From: Desulfofundulus thermosubterraneus DSM 16057
GTDB lineage: Bacteria > Bacillota > Desulfotomaculia > Desulfotomaculales > Desulfovirgulaceae
NCBI RefSeq assembly: GCF_900142025.1
Contig: NZ_FQZM01000007.1
Location: 1-64,000 of the forward strand
Reading direction: 5' to 3'
DNA length: 64,000 nucleotides
In this document: positions 1-8,305 of the stretch, piece after piece
How positions within the stretch are numbered: the first letter of the stretch is position 1
Layout of the letters: each line of letters begins with the position of its first letter
Program-made: the position numbers and the translations under genes
The notes under the pieces: model-generated
What the model was told of the DNA's origin: nothing
Database searches by the model: none
What the model saw: the letters and a program-made list of their open reading frames with translations, nothing else

Positions 1-116
1 GATGAGCTTAACCGAACGCTATCAAAGTCTTCGTCAAGCTTGGTGAACCGCCGGATGCGGACCCGCATGTCCGGTGGTGTGAGAGGACGGGGGCTAGCCG
101 CCCCCTCCTACTCGAT
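1..116 (+). mobile_element. Group II intron, 3' end (domains V and VI), partial
   Basis: The first 116 bases carry the end of a group II intron that begins outside the window. Bases 47-80 fold as a domain V-like hairpin: ACCGCCGGA pairs with TCCGGTGGT around a second short helix TGCGG/CGCA, leaving a small bulge. A following hairpin with GGGGGC and GCCCCC arms (about 89-106) fits domain VI. The stretch ends in CCTACTCGAT, the kind of 3' terminus seen in bacterial group II introns. The exact last intron base (about 116) is inferred. No reverse transcriptase is visible because the window starts too late. The exon side is the antisense strand of the acyl-CoA ligase gene. Confidence 0.72.
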
Positions 117-1638
117 GCATATGTTCTAACATCCTTTTTACTTCCTTCTTTAAAAGTTTTCCGGAAGTTGTTTTGGGCAAGTCTTCAATACACTGTATTT
201 TACGGGGTACCTTGTAAGGGGCTAGCCTTTGGGCACAGAATGCCTGTATTTCCGCAGGATCAAGCCTTTCGTGGCCCCGGGGCGTGACCAGGGCCGTCAC
301 TTCTTCTCCCATCACCGGATCGGGGACACCTATAACAACGGCATCGAAAACCTGAGGATGCTGGTAGAGAACCTCTTCGACCTCCCGGGGATCGATGTTT
401 AATCCTCCACGGATGATCACGTTCTTTTTACGGCCAACGATGAACACATAGCCATCTTTGTCTATATAGCCCAGGTCTCCCGTATGCAGCCAGCCGTTGC
501 GGAGTACCTTTTGGGTTTCTTCTTTCTGGTTGAAGTACCCCTTCATTATGTTTGGCCCACGGACCACGATTTCTCCCACCTGACCGGTAGGTAGGGGTTG
601 ATCCTCATAATCTACAATTTTTACCTCCACGCCCGGAATGGGGGGACCGACGGAACCTGGTTTTTTGATACCAAACACGGGGTTGCAGCATACTACCGGG
701 GAAGTTTCGGTAAGTCCGTAACCCTCCGTAATCTGCAGGCCAAACTTTTTTTCAAAGGCGTGAAAAACCTGAACGGGCAGGTGAGCGCCACCGCAAAAGG
801 CAATTTTCCAGGAACTTAGATCAAAGTTCTCGGCCTGCGGTTCTTCCAGCAGTAACACATACATGGTAGGCGGGCCAAAGAAAAAGGTGATCTTTTCATC
901 CTGGATGGTTTGTAAAACCGCGCGGGCCCCAGGCCATTTTTCATGGATGACCACCGTGGCCCCGGTGATCAGGGAAGCGTGTAGTACACAGGTCTGGGCT
1001 GCCGAGTGGTAGGCCGGTGCTACTAGCAGGGTCCGGTCCTGGGAGGTAAGCCTGCACAAGCGGGCAAAGGTGAAGGCGTTGCTGTAAAGATTGCCGTAGG
1101 TTAACATCACTCCCTTGGGCTTACCGGTATTTCCGGGAGTATAAAGTATTTCCGCCACGTCATCCCTTTCTCTGGGCCGGGCAGGGTCGTCGGCGGGAGG
1201 CGATACTAGTAATTCCTCATAGGAATAGGCATTTGGAATAGTTTTTGCGACATTTGTAACAATGAAGCCCCGGGGAATAGGGAGTTCACTGGCAAGTTCG
1301 GTAAATATGGAGATATTTGCCGAGTTACAAATGACAAGGGCAGGGGAAGCGTCCCGGACAATAACAGCCACTTCATGAATGGTATAAAGAGGATCTATGG
1401 GAACGGCAACGCCCCCTGCACCTATGACTGAGTAAAAGGAAACCACGAATTCGGGGCAATTTTCCAGCGCTATGAGCACCCGTTCACCAGGCGCCAGCCC
1501 TAACTTTTTTAAACCGTTGGCGAAACGGTTAACCCAGTAGTTAAGGGTGGCATAGGGTGTGCGTTGATCGTGAAAAACCAGAGCTTCGTGATCGGGGAAA
1601 AGCCGGCCGACTTCGGCTAGCCTCAGGGCCAGGTTCAT
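94..1638 (-). CDS. AMP-forming acyl-CoA ligase (ANL superfamily), C-terminus altered by the intron
   Basis: Predicted 514-residue acyl-CoA synthetase that would activate a carboxylic acid as acyl-adenylate and transfer it to CoA in the cytoplasm. ANL landmarks are present in order: the P-loop-like A3 motif near residues 166-176, YGLTETSP near 310, HTGDLGY near 393, GRKKNVIIRGG, and the catalytic lysine motif TTSGKLLKK near the end. The A3 motif reads YTPGNTGKPKG instead of the usual YTSGTTGxPKG, so Ser and Thr of the loop are Pro and Asn. The last residues (RVGGGG and the stop codon) are encoded by the antisense of the group II intron end, so the native terminus has been replaced. All catalytic parts lie upstream of that point. 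The start has AAGGAGG a few bases upstream. Substrate is not predictable. Confidence 0.88.
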   Translation of the reverse strand: MNLALRLAEVGRLFPDHEALVFHDQRTPYATLNYWVNRFANGLKKLGLAPGERVLIALENCPEFVVSFYSVIGAGGVAVPIDPLYTIHEVAVIVRDASPALVICNSANISIFTELASELPIPRGFIVTNVAKTIPNAYSYEELLVSPPADDPARPRERDDVAEILYTPGNTGKPKGVMLTYGNLYSNAFTFARLCRLTSQDRTLLVAPAYHSAAQTCVLHASLITGATVVIHEKWPGARAVLQTIQDEKITFFFGPPTMYVLLLEEPQAENFDLSSWKIAFCGGAHLPVQVFHAFEKKFGLQITEGYGLTETSPVVCCNPVFGIKKPGSVGPPIPGVEVKIVDYEDQPLPTGQVGEIVVRGPNIMKGYFNQKEETQKVLRNGWLHTGDLGYIDKDGYVFIVGRKKNVIIRGGLNIDPREVEEVLYQHPQVFDAVVIGVPDPVMGEEVTALVTPRGHERLDPAEIQAFCAQRLAPYKVPRKIQCIEDLPKTTSGKLLKKEVKRMLEHMHRVGGGG

Positions 1639-1757
1639 TATGTTTACCTCCTTGTGTAGCCCGGAGCAAAGTAAGACGAAAGAATATTGAGCCAGCCAGT
1701 TTATTTATTTAAAAAATTCTCTTTTGATCAAACAAATTCCTGCCGCGGTTATATCTT

Positions 1758-3068
1758 TTATTTTGTGTCATGTTTCCGCCGGCCGGGGTCACTTTCTGTT
1801 ACCCGTAAATAACGGCGGAGCAGTTCTTCCCTCCCCATAGCCACGATTTTCGGGGAAAGCTTTTCCTTATGGCGGCGTAGGTGTAACCGGCCATCGGAGT
1901 GATAAAGGCTCAGAAGCCAGCCTTGATACCAGGTGGCCAGGCTTTTCATGATAGCCGGAGGCTCACTGACGGTAAAACCTAGTCGTTCCGTTCCCCGGTA
2001 AAGCATCGTTAACCCAACTACAGCCCGGATATTTTTCCCCTGGGGTGTACTTTGCACCCAACGGGCAAGGGCGGGAAGGGAACGCTTTACTTGTTTTAAA
2101 GTAAGCAGGGCAATCCTTTCCGGGCTTTTCCCGGTGCGAGTGATTTCTTTGAGCATTTCATTGTTCAGGTGAAGTTCAGCAATGAGGTCCCGGGGTTGTA
2201 AAACTGTCCCATCGGATAGAGCCAGAGGCTTGCCGCGATAACGCTTGATCCGGAGACGAAAGAGGGTAGGGCGGCCTTCAAAGTACAGCTCCTTTATACC
2301 GAATAATCGTATAAGAAAAGAGTCCATCCTTTGCCCCAGGCGGCTCCAGAAATTTTCCTGGGGTAAATACAGTTCTGCTAGCGGGGCGACGGAGAGCCCT
2401 TGTTTTTGTAGTCCTTCTATAATTAAGGGCAGTGCTGCCAGCATTTTTGCAGGTGCTCCCGGAGTTGCCCCCGGAGTATCATCGCTATCGTGGAAAACAA
2501 GGATTGAACCCTCTCGCACACGGGAAAGAACCTGGCGGGTTATGGATTCGGGGGTGCACCGGCGTCCCCAGTCCCAGCTCATAAAAGACCATAATACCAC
2601 CCGCTGGCCAAACAGGTAACTGTGGAGCAGTGAGAAAAGGTTAAATAAACCCCAGGGCGGCCGGTACAAACGCGGCGGCTGGCCGGTGATTTCCGCGATT
2701 ACCCGGCTAGCTTCCCTTACCTCCCTGATCATAGCCCGGGGCCCTAAAAACCAGGGAAAATGATGGTGATAACCGTGGCTGGCCACTTCGTGCCCTTCGG
2801 CAGTCATTCTGGTGATCAATTCCGGATGTGCTTTGGCCTTGTGACCGAGTACAAAAAAGCATGCCCGTACCTTATATTGCTTTAAGATGTCTAAAACCTG
2901 GGGAGTATAGACGGGATCGGGGCCGTCATCAAAGGTAATGGCTACCAGCTTCCCGCTCCGGGGTCCCTGCCAGATGACCCCGATATGGCAAAGGCGAGCC
3001 AGGGCGGTGGGTAAGAAGGCATATATCCCCAAGAGAAAAGTGATTATTTTAAACAGAGATTGCGTCAT
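1758..3068 (-). CDS. Polysaccharide deacetylase with YkoP-like C-terminal domain
   Basis: A 436-residue protein with an N-terminal hydrophobic segment (about residues 7-27) and a NodB/CE4 deacetylase domain. The metal and catalytic motifs are TFDDGPD (45-51), the His motif SHGYHH near 96-101, and RPPWG near 156. CE4 enzymes remove N- or O-acetyl groups from peptidoglycan or other polysaccharides outside the membrane. The C-terminal half (about 230-430) resembles the YkoP-like domain found fused to such deacetylases; this is recalled from family knowledge and is less certain. A downstream MFS gene on the same strand is 40 bases upstream of it in transcription order, so the two may be cotranscribed. 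The ribosome site GGAGAG supports the start. Confidence 0.87.
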   Translation of the reverse strand: MTQSLFKIITFLLGIYAFLPTALARLCHIGVIWQGPRSGKLVAITFDDGPDPVYTPQVLDILKQYKVRACFFVLGHKAKAHPELITRMTAEGHEVASHGYHHHFPWFLGPRAMIREVREASRVIAEITGQPPRLYRPPWGLFNLFSLLHSYLFGQRVVLWSFMSWDWGRRCTPESITRQVLSRVREGSILVFHDSDDTPGATPGAPAKMLAALPLIIEGLQKQGLSVAPLAELYLPQENFWSRLGQRMDSFLIRLFGIKELYFEGRPTLFRLRIKRYRGKPLALSDGTVLQPRDLIAELHLNNEMLKEITRTGKSPERIALLTLKQVKRSLPALARWVQSTPQGKNIRAVVGLTMLYRGTERLGFTVSEPPAIMKSLATWYQGWLLSLYHSDGRLHLRRHKEKLSPKIVAMGREELLRRYLRVTESDPGRRKHDTK

Positions 3069-3108
3069 GCTCTTCTCTCCAGCAAAAGAAAGTCTTGAGA
3101 AAATAATG

Positions 3109-4293
3109 TTATTTAACGAGAAATTTTTCCATGGGATAAAAGGTATAAAAGATAGCTACGGTTATAAGGAGCAGCGTCGCTAGCATGATAGGAGCAGTGA
3201 TACCTCCGTACCTGGCCATCAGGCTGCCCAGGGCCGGACCGATGGCTGCTCCTAAACCCTCAACGGTAGCAAAAACACCCCATCCCGTAGCTTGTCGCTC
3301 CGGGGGGATAACCCTGGCCAGCAAGGTGTTCCAGGCTGGCAGGATTATGGCATAGGAAAAACCAAGCAAGATAGCCAGGGGAAAGGCACTTTGGGGGCCG
3401 TGGCTGGCGGCAAGTAAACCCAGACAAAGGGCGCTTAACCCAAATCCGGCGGCTAAAAGGCTATTCAGGGCTAGACGGCCCAATACCATTCCCATCGGAA
3501 GGAGGCCAAGCACGGCGGTTCCTCCACCTGCTAGAAGCAACAGGCCGTACTGGTTATAACTTAAACCCAGCTGATTTTGCGCAAAAAGGGGCAGTACGGG
3601 TAACAACAGACCTGCGCACAAGGTTTGCAAAAACATTCCCGGGATTAAGATCCGTGTTACTGCCGGATTGGTTGCCAGTCGGGCAAGGGAAAGAAAAAAA
3701 CCCTGCCTTGTTTGCTTTTCGCGGCGAGCCCTAGAAGGTAAAATAAACAGGGTAAGAACTACGGAAACCAGCCACAGGATGATGATCGTGGAAAAGGCCA
3801 GCTCAAACCCCCTGTGTAAGATGAAATTTACGGCTACCAGCCCGGTGCCGGCTCCGGCCAACCATGCGGCAAAAACCAGACCGATGCGGCTGGTCCGTGC
3901 GGGCATCTCTACCGGGGCCACCTCACTCATTACTCCCAGCCAGACAGGGGACATGCCCAGGCCAAAAAGGGCTGAGGCACCCACTAGAATAACGGGCAAA
4001 GGCCACAGTTTCATGGCCATCAGGGAGGCCAGGCCGGTAATTAGACCAATCAGCAACACCGGCCTGCCCGTACGGTCGAAATGCCAGCCTGCGGCAGTTT
4101 TGGAGGCAGTTTCGGTAAAATAATGGGCGGAAACCGCAAAACCAGCTGCAGTTATGGACAGGCCCAGGTGCTTAACGGCATAAATGGGGAGGAAGGAAAG
4201 GAAAAAGGCCCCTCTGGCAAATTCCGTCATAAAGAGAATGGCAAGCAATATCCATTCCTGGCGGGTAAGGTTTGTCGGCAGCAACAGCCACAT
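3109..4293 (-). CDS. Major facilitator superfamily transporter
   Basis: About 400 residues with roughly twelve hydrophobic helices and an MFS loop 2-3 motif (DRTGRPVLLIG), so an inner-membrane secondary transporter. The substrate cannot be named; a drug- or lipid-type exporter is possible next to a polysaccharide deacetylase. Two starts compete. An ATG at 4320 lies only 6 bases behind a good -10 box and would make the message leaderless. An ATG at 4293 has AGGGGG only two bases ahead. The shorter start is given here without strong preference; the first helix begins after both. Confidence 0.85.
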   Translation of the reverse strand: MWLLLPTNLTRQEWILLAILFMTEFARGAFFLSFLPIYAVKHLGLSITAAGFAVSAHYFTETASKTAAGWHFDRTGRPVLLIGLITGLASLMAMKLWPLPVILVGASALFGLGMSPVWLGVMSEVAPVEMPARTSRIGLVFAAWLAGAGTGLVAVNFILHRGFELAFSTIIILWLVSVVLTLFILPSRARREKQTRQGFFLSLARLATNPAVTRILIPGMFLQTLCAGLLLPVLPLFAQNQLGLSYNQYGLLLLAGGGTAVLGLLPMGMVLGRLALNSLLAAGFGLSALCLGLLAASHGPQSAFPLAILLGFSYAIILPAWNTLLARVIPPERQATGWGVFATVEGLGAAIGPALGSLMARYGGITAPIMLATLLLITVAIFYTFYPMEKFLVK

Positions 4294-4326
4294 AGCCCCC
4301 TGAGTCGAGGTTTTTTTCATTTAATA

Positions 4327-4355
4327 ATTATACCGTAGAATAACAAGCACTACAA
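4327..4355 (-). promoter_or_regulatory. Sigma-A type promoter for the MFS / deacetylase pair
   Basis: Reading the minus strand, TTGTAG (4355-4350) is followed by a 17-base spacer and a perfect TATAAT (4332-4327). The predicted transcription start is at or next to the ATG at 4320, which would give a leaderless transcript, or a 26-base leader for the start at 4293. Confidence 0.5.
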
Positions 4356-4817
4356 GGAATCCCAAAAATCAGGGGTCCTGCAGCTTTCTTAATTTCCTTA
4401 GCTGCTGCACAGGTGTCGGGCATCCTCACGATAATTTCCATTTTCTGCTTTGCTCTGGAACGTACCTGGGAAAAACCATTGGAGGAGTTTCCACATTGAA
4501 AACAGCATCGAAGCTGGCTACGAGGGGAAAAGTTCGAAATGCGTTACTTGCTCTTCATAGGCTTTTGGCCGCTTGTGCAGAAAATTTGCTCCAGTGAGTG
4601 CTGGGCTGAGGTTAGCGAACCGGCAGCGCGAATCGCGCTGGTAACAATATCGAGAGAATGATTGAGCTGCTCATGCTATAACTATCCATGAGGAAAAATT
4701 CCGGCGCATATGCAGTGCTGCCAGGTTCGTTCCGGGGTAAGCCGATGTTTCGTCTGGCCCGTAGCACGGAGCGACGGGGGACGACCGCCGCTCCGGGTAG
4801 AACTTGACAACCCGCTC
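4356..4817. repeat. Non-coding intergenic region with a shared repeat motif
   Basis: No convincing gene was found in these 460 bases. The segment 4594-4605 (GTGAGTGCTGGG) with its left flank (TTTGC-TCC-A) matches a repeat in the insert between murD and ftsW (29601-29612 inverted, 29687-29698 direct). A nearby AGCGAACC (4613-4620) also matches the start of that insert. The region looks like the degraded remains of a small repeat element; frames across it lack ribosome sites and overlap the end of the next gene. Confidence 0.4.
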
Positions 4818-5672
4818 TCAGTGGATTTCTGTGGAGACTTCCCTCCTTTCTGCCGGTAATTTCCCTGACAGCCTGCTCATCAACACAGCAAAGCGTTTTT
4901 CCAAGAAGTGAAATAAGAAGTTGATTATCAGGCCGGCAGCCAGGGCAATTAAAACTGCATACGTGCCATAAAGCAGGCCTTTGGTTTGTGCTGTAGTCCG
5001 CTCCCAGCGGACCATTCCCACCGGGCAAATATCAAGGGTGCTCCTGGAGGTACCCACGATCTGGCCGTTTTTCACTGCGTAGGCGATAATAGCTGTTTTA
5101 CCCTGTGTTGCCGAGCCGGGCAGTGTGACGGTAAGGTGAAACTGCCTGCCTTCCCGCTGGATGGCATTTTCCTTAACCCGATACAGCCCACTTTTCTCGT
5201 ACATGTTGAACAGAGCATCCAGATAATCTTTTCCTTGTAGACCTGTAAGCGTACGGGTATGATTGCCGGCAGTCTCTTTGATGATGGCTTTGTCCCGGAC
5301 TGCCTGGAAGTCTGAATCGATACCCATTCTTCTCTGCAGTGCAGGGCTTAATTGCTCTAACGGTGCTGAAGAATAAACCAGGTACATACCAGGTATGTTG
5401 TGGACTATGGCATGACTGACATTCATCCATAGAAATCCAAACTTGCCTTTTTTGTTTAACTTAACGTTTATTGTGGGCGAAACCAGTTTAACGTAGATAT
5501 CACTATCAGGAGGGGCGATTCCTGAAATGGATACTTTCTGCCCGCTGAAATTCAGCCCTACATCAATGCGGTCAGGACTGGCGGTTACGTTCACTACCCC
5601 AGCCCAGGCAGGGATACTCAATGCTAACACTAGGGCTACGATGACCAGGCAGGTTACTGCTTTTGCCGACAT
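4818..5672 (-). CDS. TIGR02186-like (Alph_Pro_TM family) membrane-anchored protein
   Basis: A 284-residue protein with a signal peptide (residues 1-24), a beta-rich extracytoplasmic domain, and one transmembrane helix near residues 234-256 followed by a short basic cytoplasmic tail. The early sequence VTASPDRIDVGLNFSGQKVSISG and the overall architecture fit the TIGR02186 / Alph_Pro_TM group, which in other genomes sits beside TauE/SafE permeases; this is family recall without a search. Its start codon overlaps the permease stop as TAATG, so the pair is translationally coupled. It probably acts as a partner or external domain for the permease. The biochemical function is unknown. Confidence 0.75.
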   Translation of the reverse strand: MSAKAVTCLVIVALVLALSIPAWAGVVNVTASPDRIDVGLNFSGQKVSISGIAPPDSDIYVKLVSPTINVKLNKKGKFGFLWMNVSHAIVHNIPGMYLVYSSAPLEQLSPALQRRMGIDSDFQAVRDKAIIKETAGNHTRTLTGLQGKDYLDALFNMYEKSGLYRVKENAIQREGRQFHLTVTLPGSATQGKTAIIAYAVKNGQIVGTSRSTLDICPVGMVRWERTTAQTKGLLYGTYAVLIALAAGLIINFLFHFLEKRFAVLMSRLSGKLPAERREVSTEIH

Positions 5673-6589
5673 TAATGCCCACCTCCCAGTACAATCAGGC
5701 TGGAGGGAGTAGCCAGCAGGTCGTAAGCCATTTTGACCATTACCCCCAGCACAATCACGGAAAAAACGATGCGCAGTTGCTCTGCTTTTAACCTGCGACC
5801 AATACGTGCTCCCAACTGGGCGCCGGCGGCTGACCCCAGAAGTAGCAGTAGAGCCAGGACGACATCCACCGTTCTATTTACTACGGCCTGGACCAGGGTA
5901 ACATTGGCGGCAGTAAATAGCACCGTAAACAGACTGGTGCCCACGGCCTTTAATGTTGGAATGCCCAGGATGTAGATCATCACCGGGAGCATGATAAACC
6001 CGCCGCCGACGCCCATTAAAGCTGCCAGTACTCCAATCAGAAAACCCAGGCCGAACAGTGAGATCATGGAACATTCAATTCCGGAAACTGGGAAATATGC
6101 TTTCAGGGGGAGGCGGTTGAGCAGGGACGACTCCCGGGATTTGTTAACCTGCGGTTGGGGGGCAGTTCCTTTTTTTCGCAGGGCGTTAAGGCTTTCCATG
6201 AACATGAAGCTGCCTATGATCAGGAGCATGATTACATAAATGATTTTTAGAGTAAATTCGAAATTTCCCAACTGTCTTAAAAGGCGAACCAATGCCGTGC
6301 CGGCGGTGCCGCCTGCAAGTCCTCCGGCAACCATGATCAGTCCTAGTTTAAAATCGACGTTGCCAGCCTGCAGGTGGGCGCAGGTTCCCGAAATGGAGGC
6401 AGCCACAATCTGGTTGGTGTCGCTGGCTGCAGCCACTGCCGGTGGTATGCCGGCCATCATTAATAGGGGAGTTAGCAAAAAACCTCCGCCTACTCCGAAC
6501 AGGCCGGATAAAAGGCCGACCAGGCCGCCCAGCCCCAGCACCAGGAAAATGCTCATTTGTACGCCGGCGATGGGCAAAAAAATGCTCAT
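5672..6589 (-). CDS. TauE/SafE (TSUP) family permease
   Basis: A 305-residue inner-membrane protein with two repeats of the TSUP signature: GLFGVGGGFLLTPLL near residues 28-42 and ALMGVGGGFIMLPVM near 195-209, each followed by hydrophobic helices. TSUP members move sulfite, sulfonates, thiosulfate or other small organic anions; the substrate here is not determined. GGGGGGAG lies 5 bases before the ATG. It is the first gene of an operon with the TIGR02186-like protein and lies 126 bases downstream of the start predicted for a sigma-54 promoter. The adjacent NtrC-type two-component system is the likely activator. Confidence 0.9.
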   Translation of the reverse strand: MSIFLPIAGVQMSIFLVLGLGGLVGLLSGLFGVGGGFLLTPLLMMAGIPPAVAAASDTNQIVAASISGTCAHLQAGNVDFKLGLIMVAGGLAGGTAGTALVRLLRQLGNFEFTLKIIYVIMLLIIGSFMFMESLNALRKKGTAPQPQVNKSRESSLLNRLPLKAYFPVSGIECSMISLFGLGFLIGVLAALMGVGGGFIMLPVMIYILGIPTLKAVGTSLFTVLFTAANVTLVQAVVNRTVDVVLALLLLLGSAAGAQLGARIGRRLKAEQLRIVFSVIVLGVMVKMAYDLLATPSSLIVLGGGH

Positions 6590-6725
6590 TTTTTCTCCCC
6601 CCTAATGCGGAAGAATAAAGGCAAGTTCCGAACGTTCTTGTAAGCGCATTCACTAAAAGGGTGAAAACAAAATGCCTCCCGGTATGCACCCCCCTCTCTT
6701 TTGTTCCTTGTCGCACATTTAAAAG

Positions 6726-6741
6726 AGCAATGACGGTGCCA
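6726..6741 (-). promoter_or_regulatory. Sigma-54 (-24/-12) promoter of the permease operon
   Basis: On the minus strand the bases read TGGCAC-N5-TTGCT, an exact match to the sigma-54 consensus TGGCAC-N5-TTGCW. The GG and GC elements have the correct 10-base separation. Transcription should start near 6715, leaving a leader of about 126 bases before the permease ATG at 6589. The neighbouring regulator gene encodes a GAFTGA-containing sigma-54 activator. Confidence 0.85.
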
Positions 6742-6824
6742 GATCAGATATAACCGGTTGCCGGGCAAACATGCGGAAAAATCAAGGCCGGAGGGCTGTA
6801 TTCTACCATCCGGCCGGTCATGGC

Positions 6825-6864
6825 GCGGGCAATTTTTGCCCACTGGTGGGCAGAAATTGCCCGC
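6825..6864. promoter_or_regulatory. 40-bp palindrome, probable enhancer (UAS) for the NtrC-type regulator
   Basis: Two 19-base arms (6825-6843 and 6846-6864) match at 18 of 19 positions around a TG centre; the core is TGCCCAC-TG-GTGGGCA. It lies about 84-123 bases upstream of the -24 element, the usual place for a sigma-54 activator site. Neither strand has a T-run after the hairpin, so a terminator is less likely although it also follows the regulator gene by 77 bases. Confidence 0.65.
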
Positions 6865-6940
6865 CACGTTTTTTGAAAGTGTCACTTTAGCTCAGAAAAT
6901 AACTTGCTAGTATTTGTTTTTGTGATTCTCTTCACGGGGT

Positions 6941-8305
6941 TCAGGATAATAGACCGTGCTCCTTCATTTTGGCATACAAAGATCGCCGGTTTAAACCGAG
7001 AGCCCGCGCAGTGGCGGTCCGGTTCCAGTTGTGTTCCTGCAGGGTCTTTAAAATTACCTGCCGCTCCACATCGGCTACGATTTCCTTTAAGGTCATGCCC
7101 GGCTTGATGAAATTTTCTTTGATTGCGTGTTGAGGAAATCGTAGCGAGTGGGGTAAGTCTTCCGGCAGAATCACAGGTCCTCTCGTTAGCACTACTGCCT
7201 GTTCACAAACATTTCTTAACTCCCGCACATTTCCCGGCCAGCCATATTGCATTAACAGGGCCATAGCCTCGGGAGAGAAATCTGTCACGCTTTTGTTCTG
7301 CTCCCGGCTGTACTTTTGCAAAAAGGCCCGGGCCAGCACCGGAACGTCTTCCATCCTTTCCCTTAAAGGGGGAAGCCAGATGGTCACAACCTTCAGGCGA
7401 AAGTAGAGATCTTCCCGGAAGGTTCCTTCCTGAACGCAATGTTCCAGATCCTTGTTGGTGGCTGCCAGTATCCGTACATCCACCCGGATGATTTCCGTGC
7501 CTCCAACCCGTTCAAATTCCTTTTCCTGCAATACCCGCAACAACTTGGCCTGGGTGGCCAGGCTCAGTTCCCCGATTTCATCTAAGAAGATGGTTCCCCT
7601 GTGGGCCAGTTCGAATTTGCCGGGTTTCCTGGCCCCGGCTCCAGTAAAGGCACCTTTTTCGTGGCCGAAGAGTTCGCTTTCCATCAAGTTTTCCGGTATG
7701 GCGGCACAATTTATTTTAATGAAAGGGCCGTCCCGCCGGCTGCTGTTGTTATGAATGGCCCGGGCCACCAGTTCCTTGCCCGTTCCGCTTTCTCCTTGAA
7801 TGAGCACCGTGACGTTGCTTGCCGCCACCCGGCCGATGTTTTTGTAAACTGCCTGCATGGCCGGCGACTGTCCAATCATGGTTTCCATGGAGAGGGGTTC
7901 CGGCGTGCGGCCTTCCCGCAAGGCTTCTACTTCCATGGCCAGCTGTCTCATGGTTACGGCCTTTTTTACCGTCAGGACCAGCTCGTCCAGGTTAAAGGGC
8001 TTGATGATATAGTCAAAGGCACCGGCTTTCATGGCCTGAATGGCCATTTCGGTAGTGCCGAAGGCAGTCATCAGGATTACCGGCAGGCGGTTGTCCTGTT
8101 GCTGAATCCGGTCCATTACCTGCATGCCGTCCAGTTCTGGCATGCGGATGTCCAGCAAGACGGCATCGGGTGGGTTCTGGCTAATTAATTCTAATGCTCG
8201 CGGGCCATCCTGGGCTGTCTGGACGCGGTATCCGGCATCTTCCAGCACTTCAGTTAAAAATTCGCAGACACTTTCTTCGTCGTCTACCACCAGCACCAGT
8301 GCCAT
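6941..8305 (-). CDS. NtrC-family sigma-54-dependent response regulator
   Basis: A 454-residue three-domain regulator. Residues 1-120 form a receiver with the phosphoacceptor Asp52 (LLDIRMPE). Residues about 140-375 form an AAA+ domain with Walker A GESGTGKE, the sigma-54 contact motif GAFTGA, and a Walker B FLDEIGE. The C-terminus carries a Fis-type helix-turn-helix (NRTATARALGLNRRSLYAK). It should remodel closed sigma-54 complexes after phosphorylation. Its ATG directly follows the kinase stop (TAAATG), so it is coupled to the kinase upstream. The only consensus sigma-54 promoter noticed nearby is the one of the TauE/SafE permease operon. Confidence 0.94.
   Translation of the reverse strand: MALVLVVDDEESVCEFLTEVLEDAGYRVQTAQDGPRALELISQNPPDAVLLDIRMPELDGMQVMDRIQQQDNRLPVILMTAFGTTEMAIQAMKAGAFDYIIKPFNLDELVLTVKKAVTMRQLAMEVEALREGRTPEPLSMETMIGQSPAMQAVYKNIGRVAASNVTVLIQGESGTGKELVARAIHNNSSRRDGPFIKINCAAIPENLMESELFGHEKGAFTGAGARKPGKFELAHRGTIFLDEIGELSLATQAKLLRVLQEKEFERVGGTEIIRVDVRILAATNKDLEHCVQEGTFREDLYFRLKVVTIWLPPLRERMEDVPVLARAFLQKYSREQNKSVTDFSPEAMALLMQYGWPGNVRELRNVCEQAVVLTRGPVILPEDLPHSLRFPQHAIKENFIKPGMTLKEIVADVERQVILKTLQEHNWNRTATARALGLNRRSLYAKMKEHGLLS

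Noticed and set aside
4612-5028. Minus-strand frame covering the repeat region and the end of the TIGR02186-like gene
   Set aside because: Overlaps the real gene in another frame, without a ribosome site or recognisable sequence.
6825-6864. The 40-bp palindrome as terminator of the regulator gene
   Set aside because: No T-run follows the stem on the minus strand; its position relative to the sigma-54 promoter fits an enhancer better.
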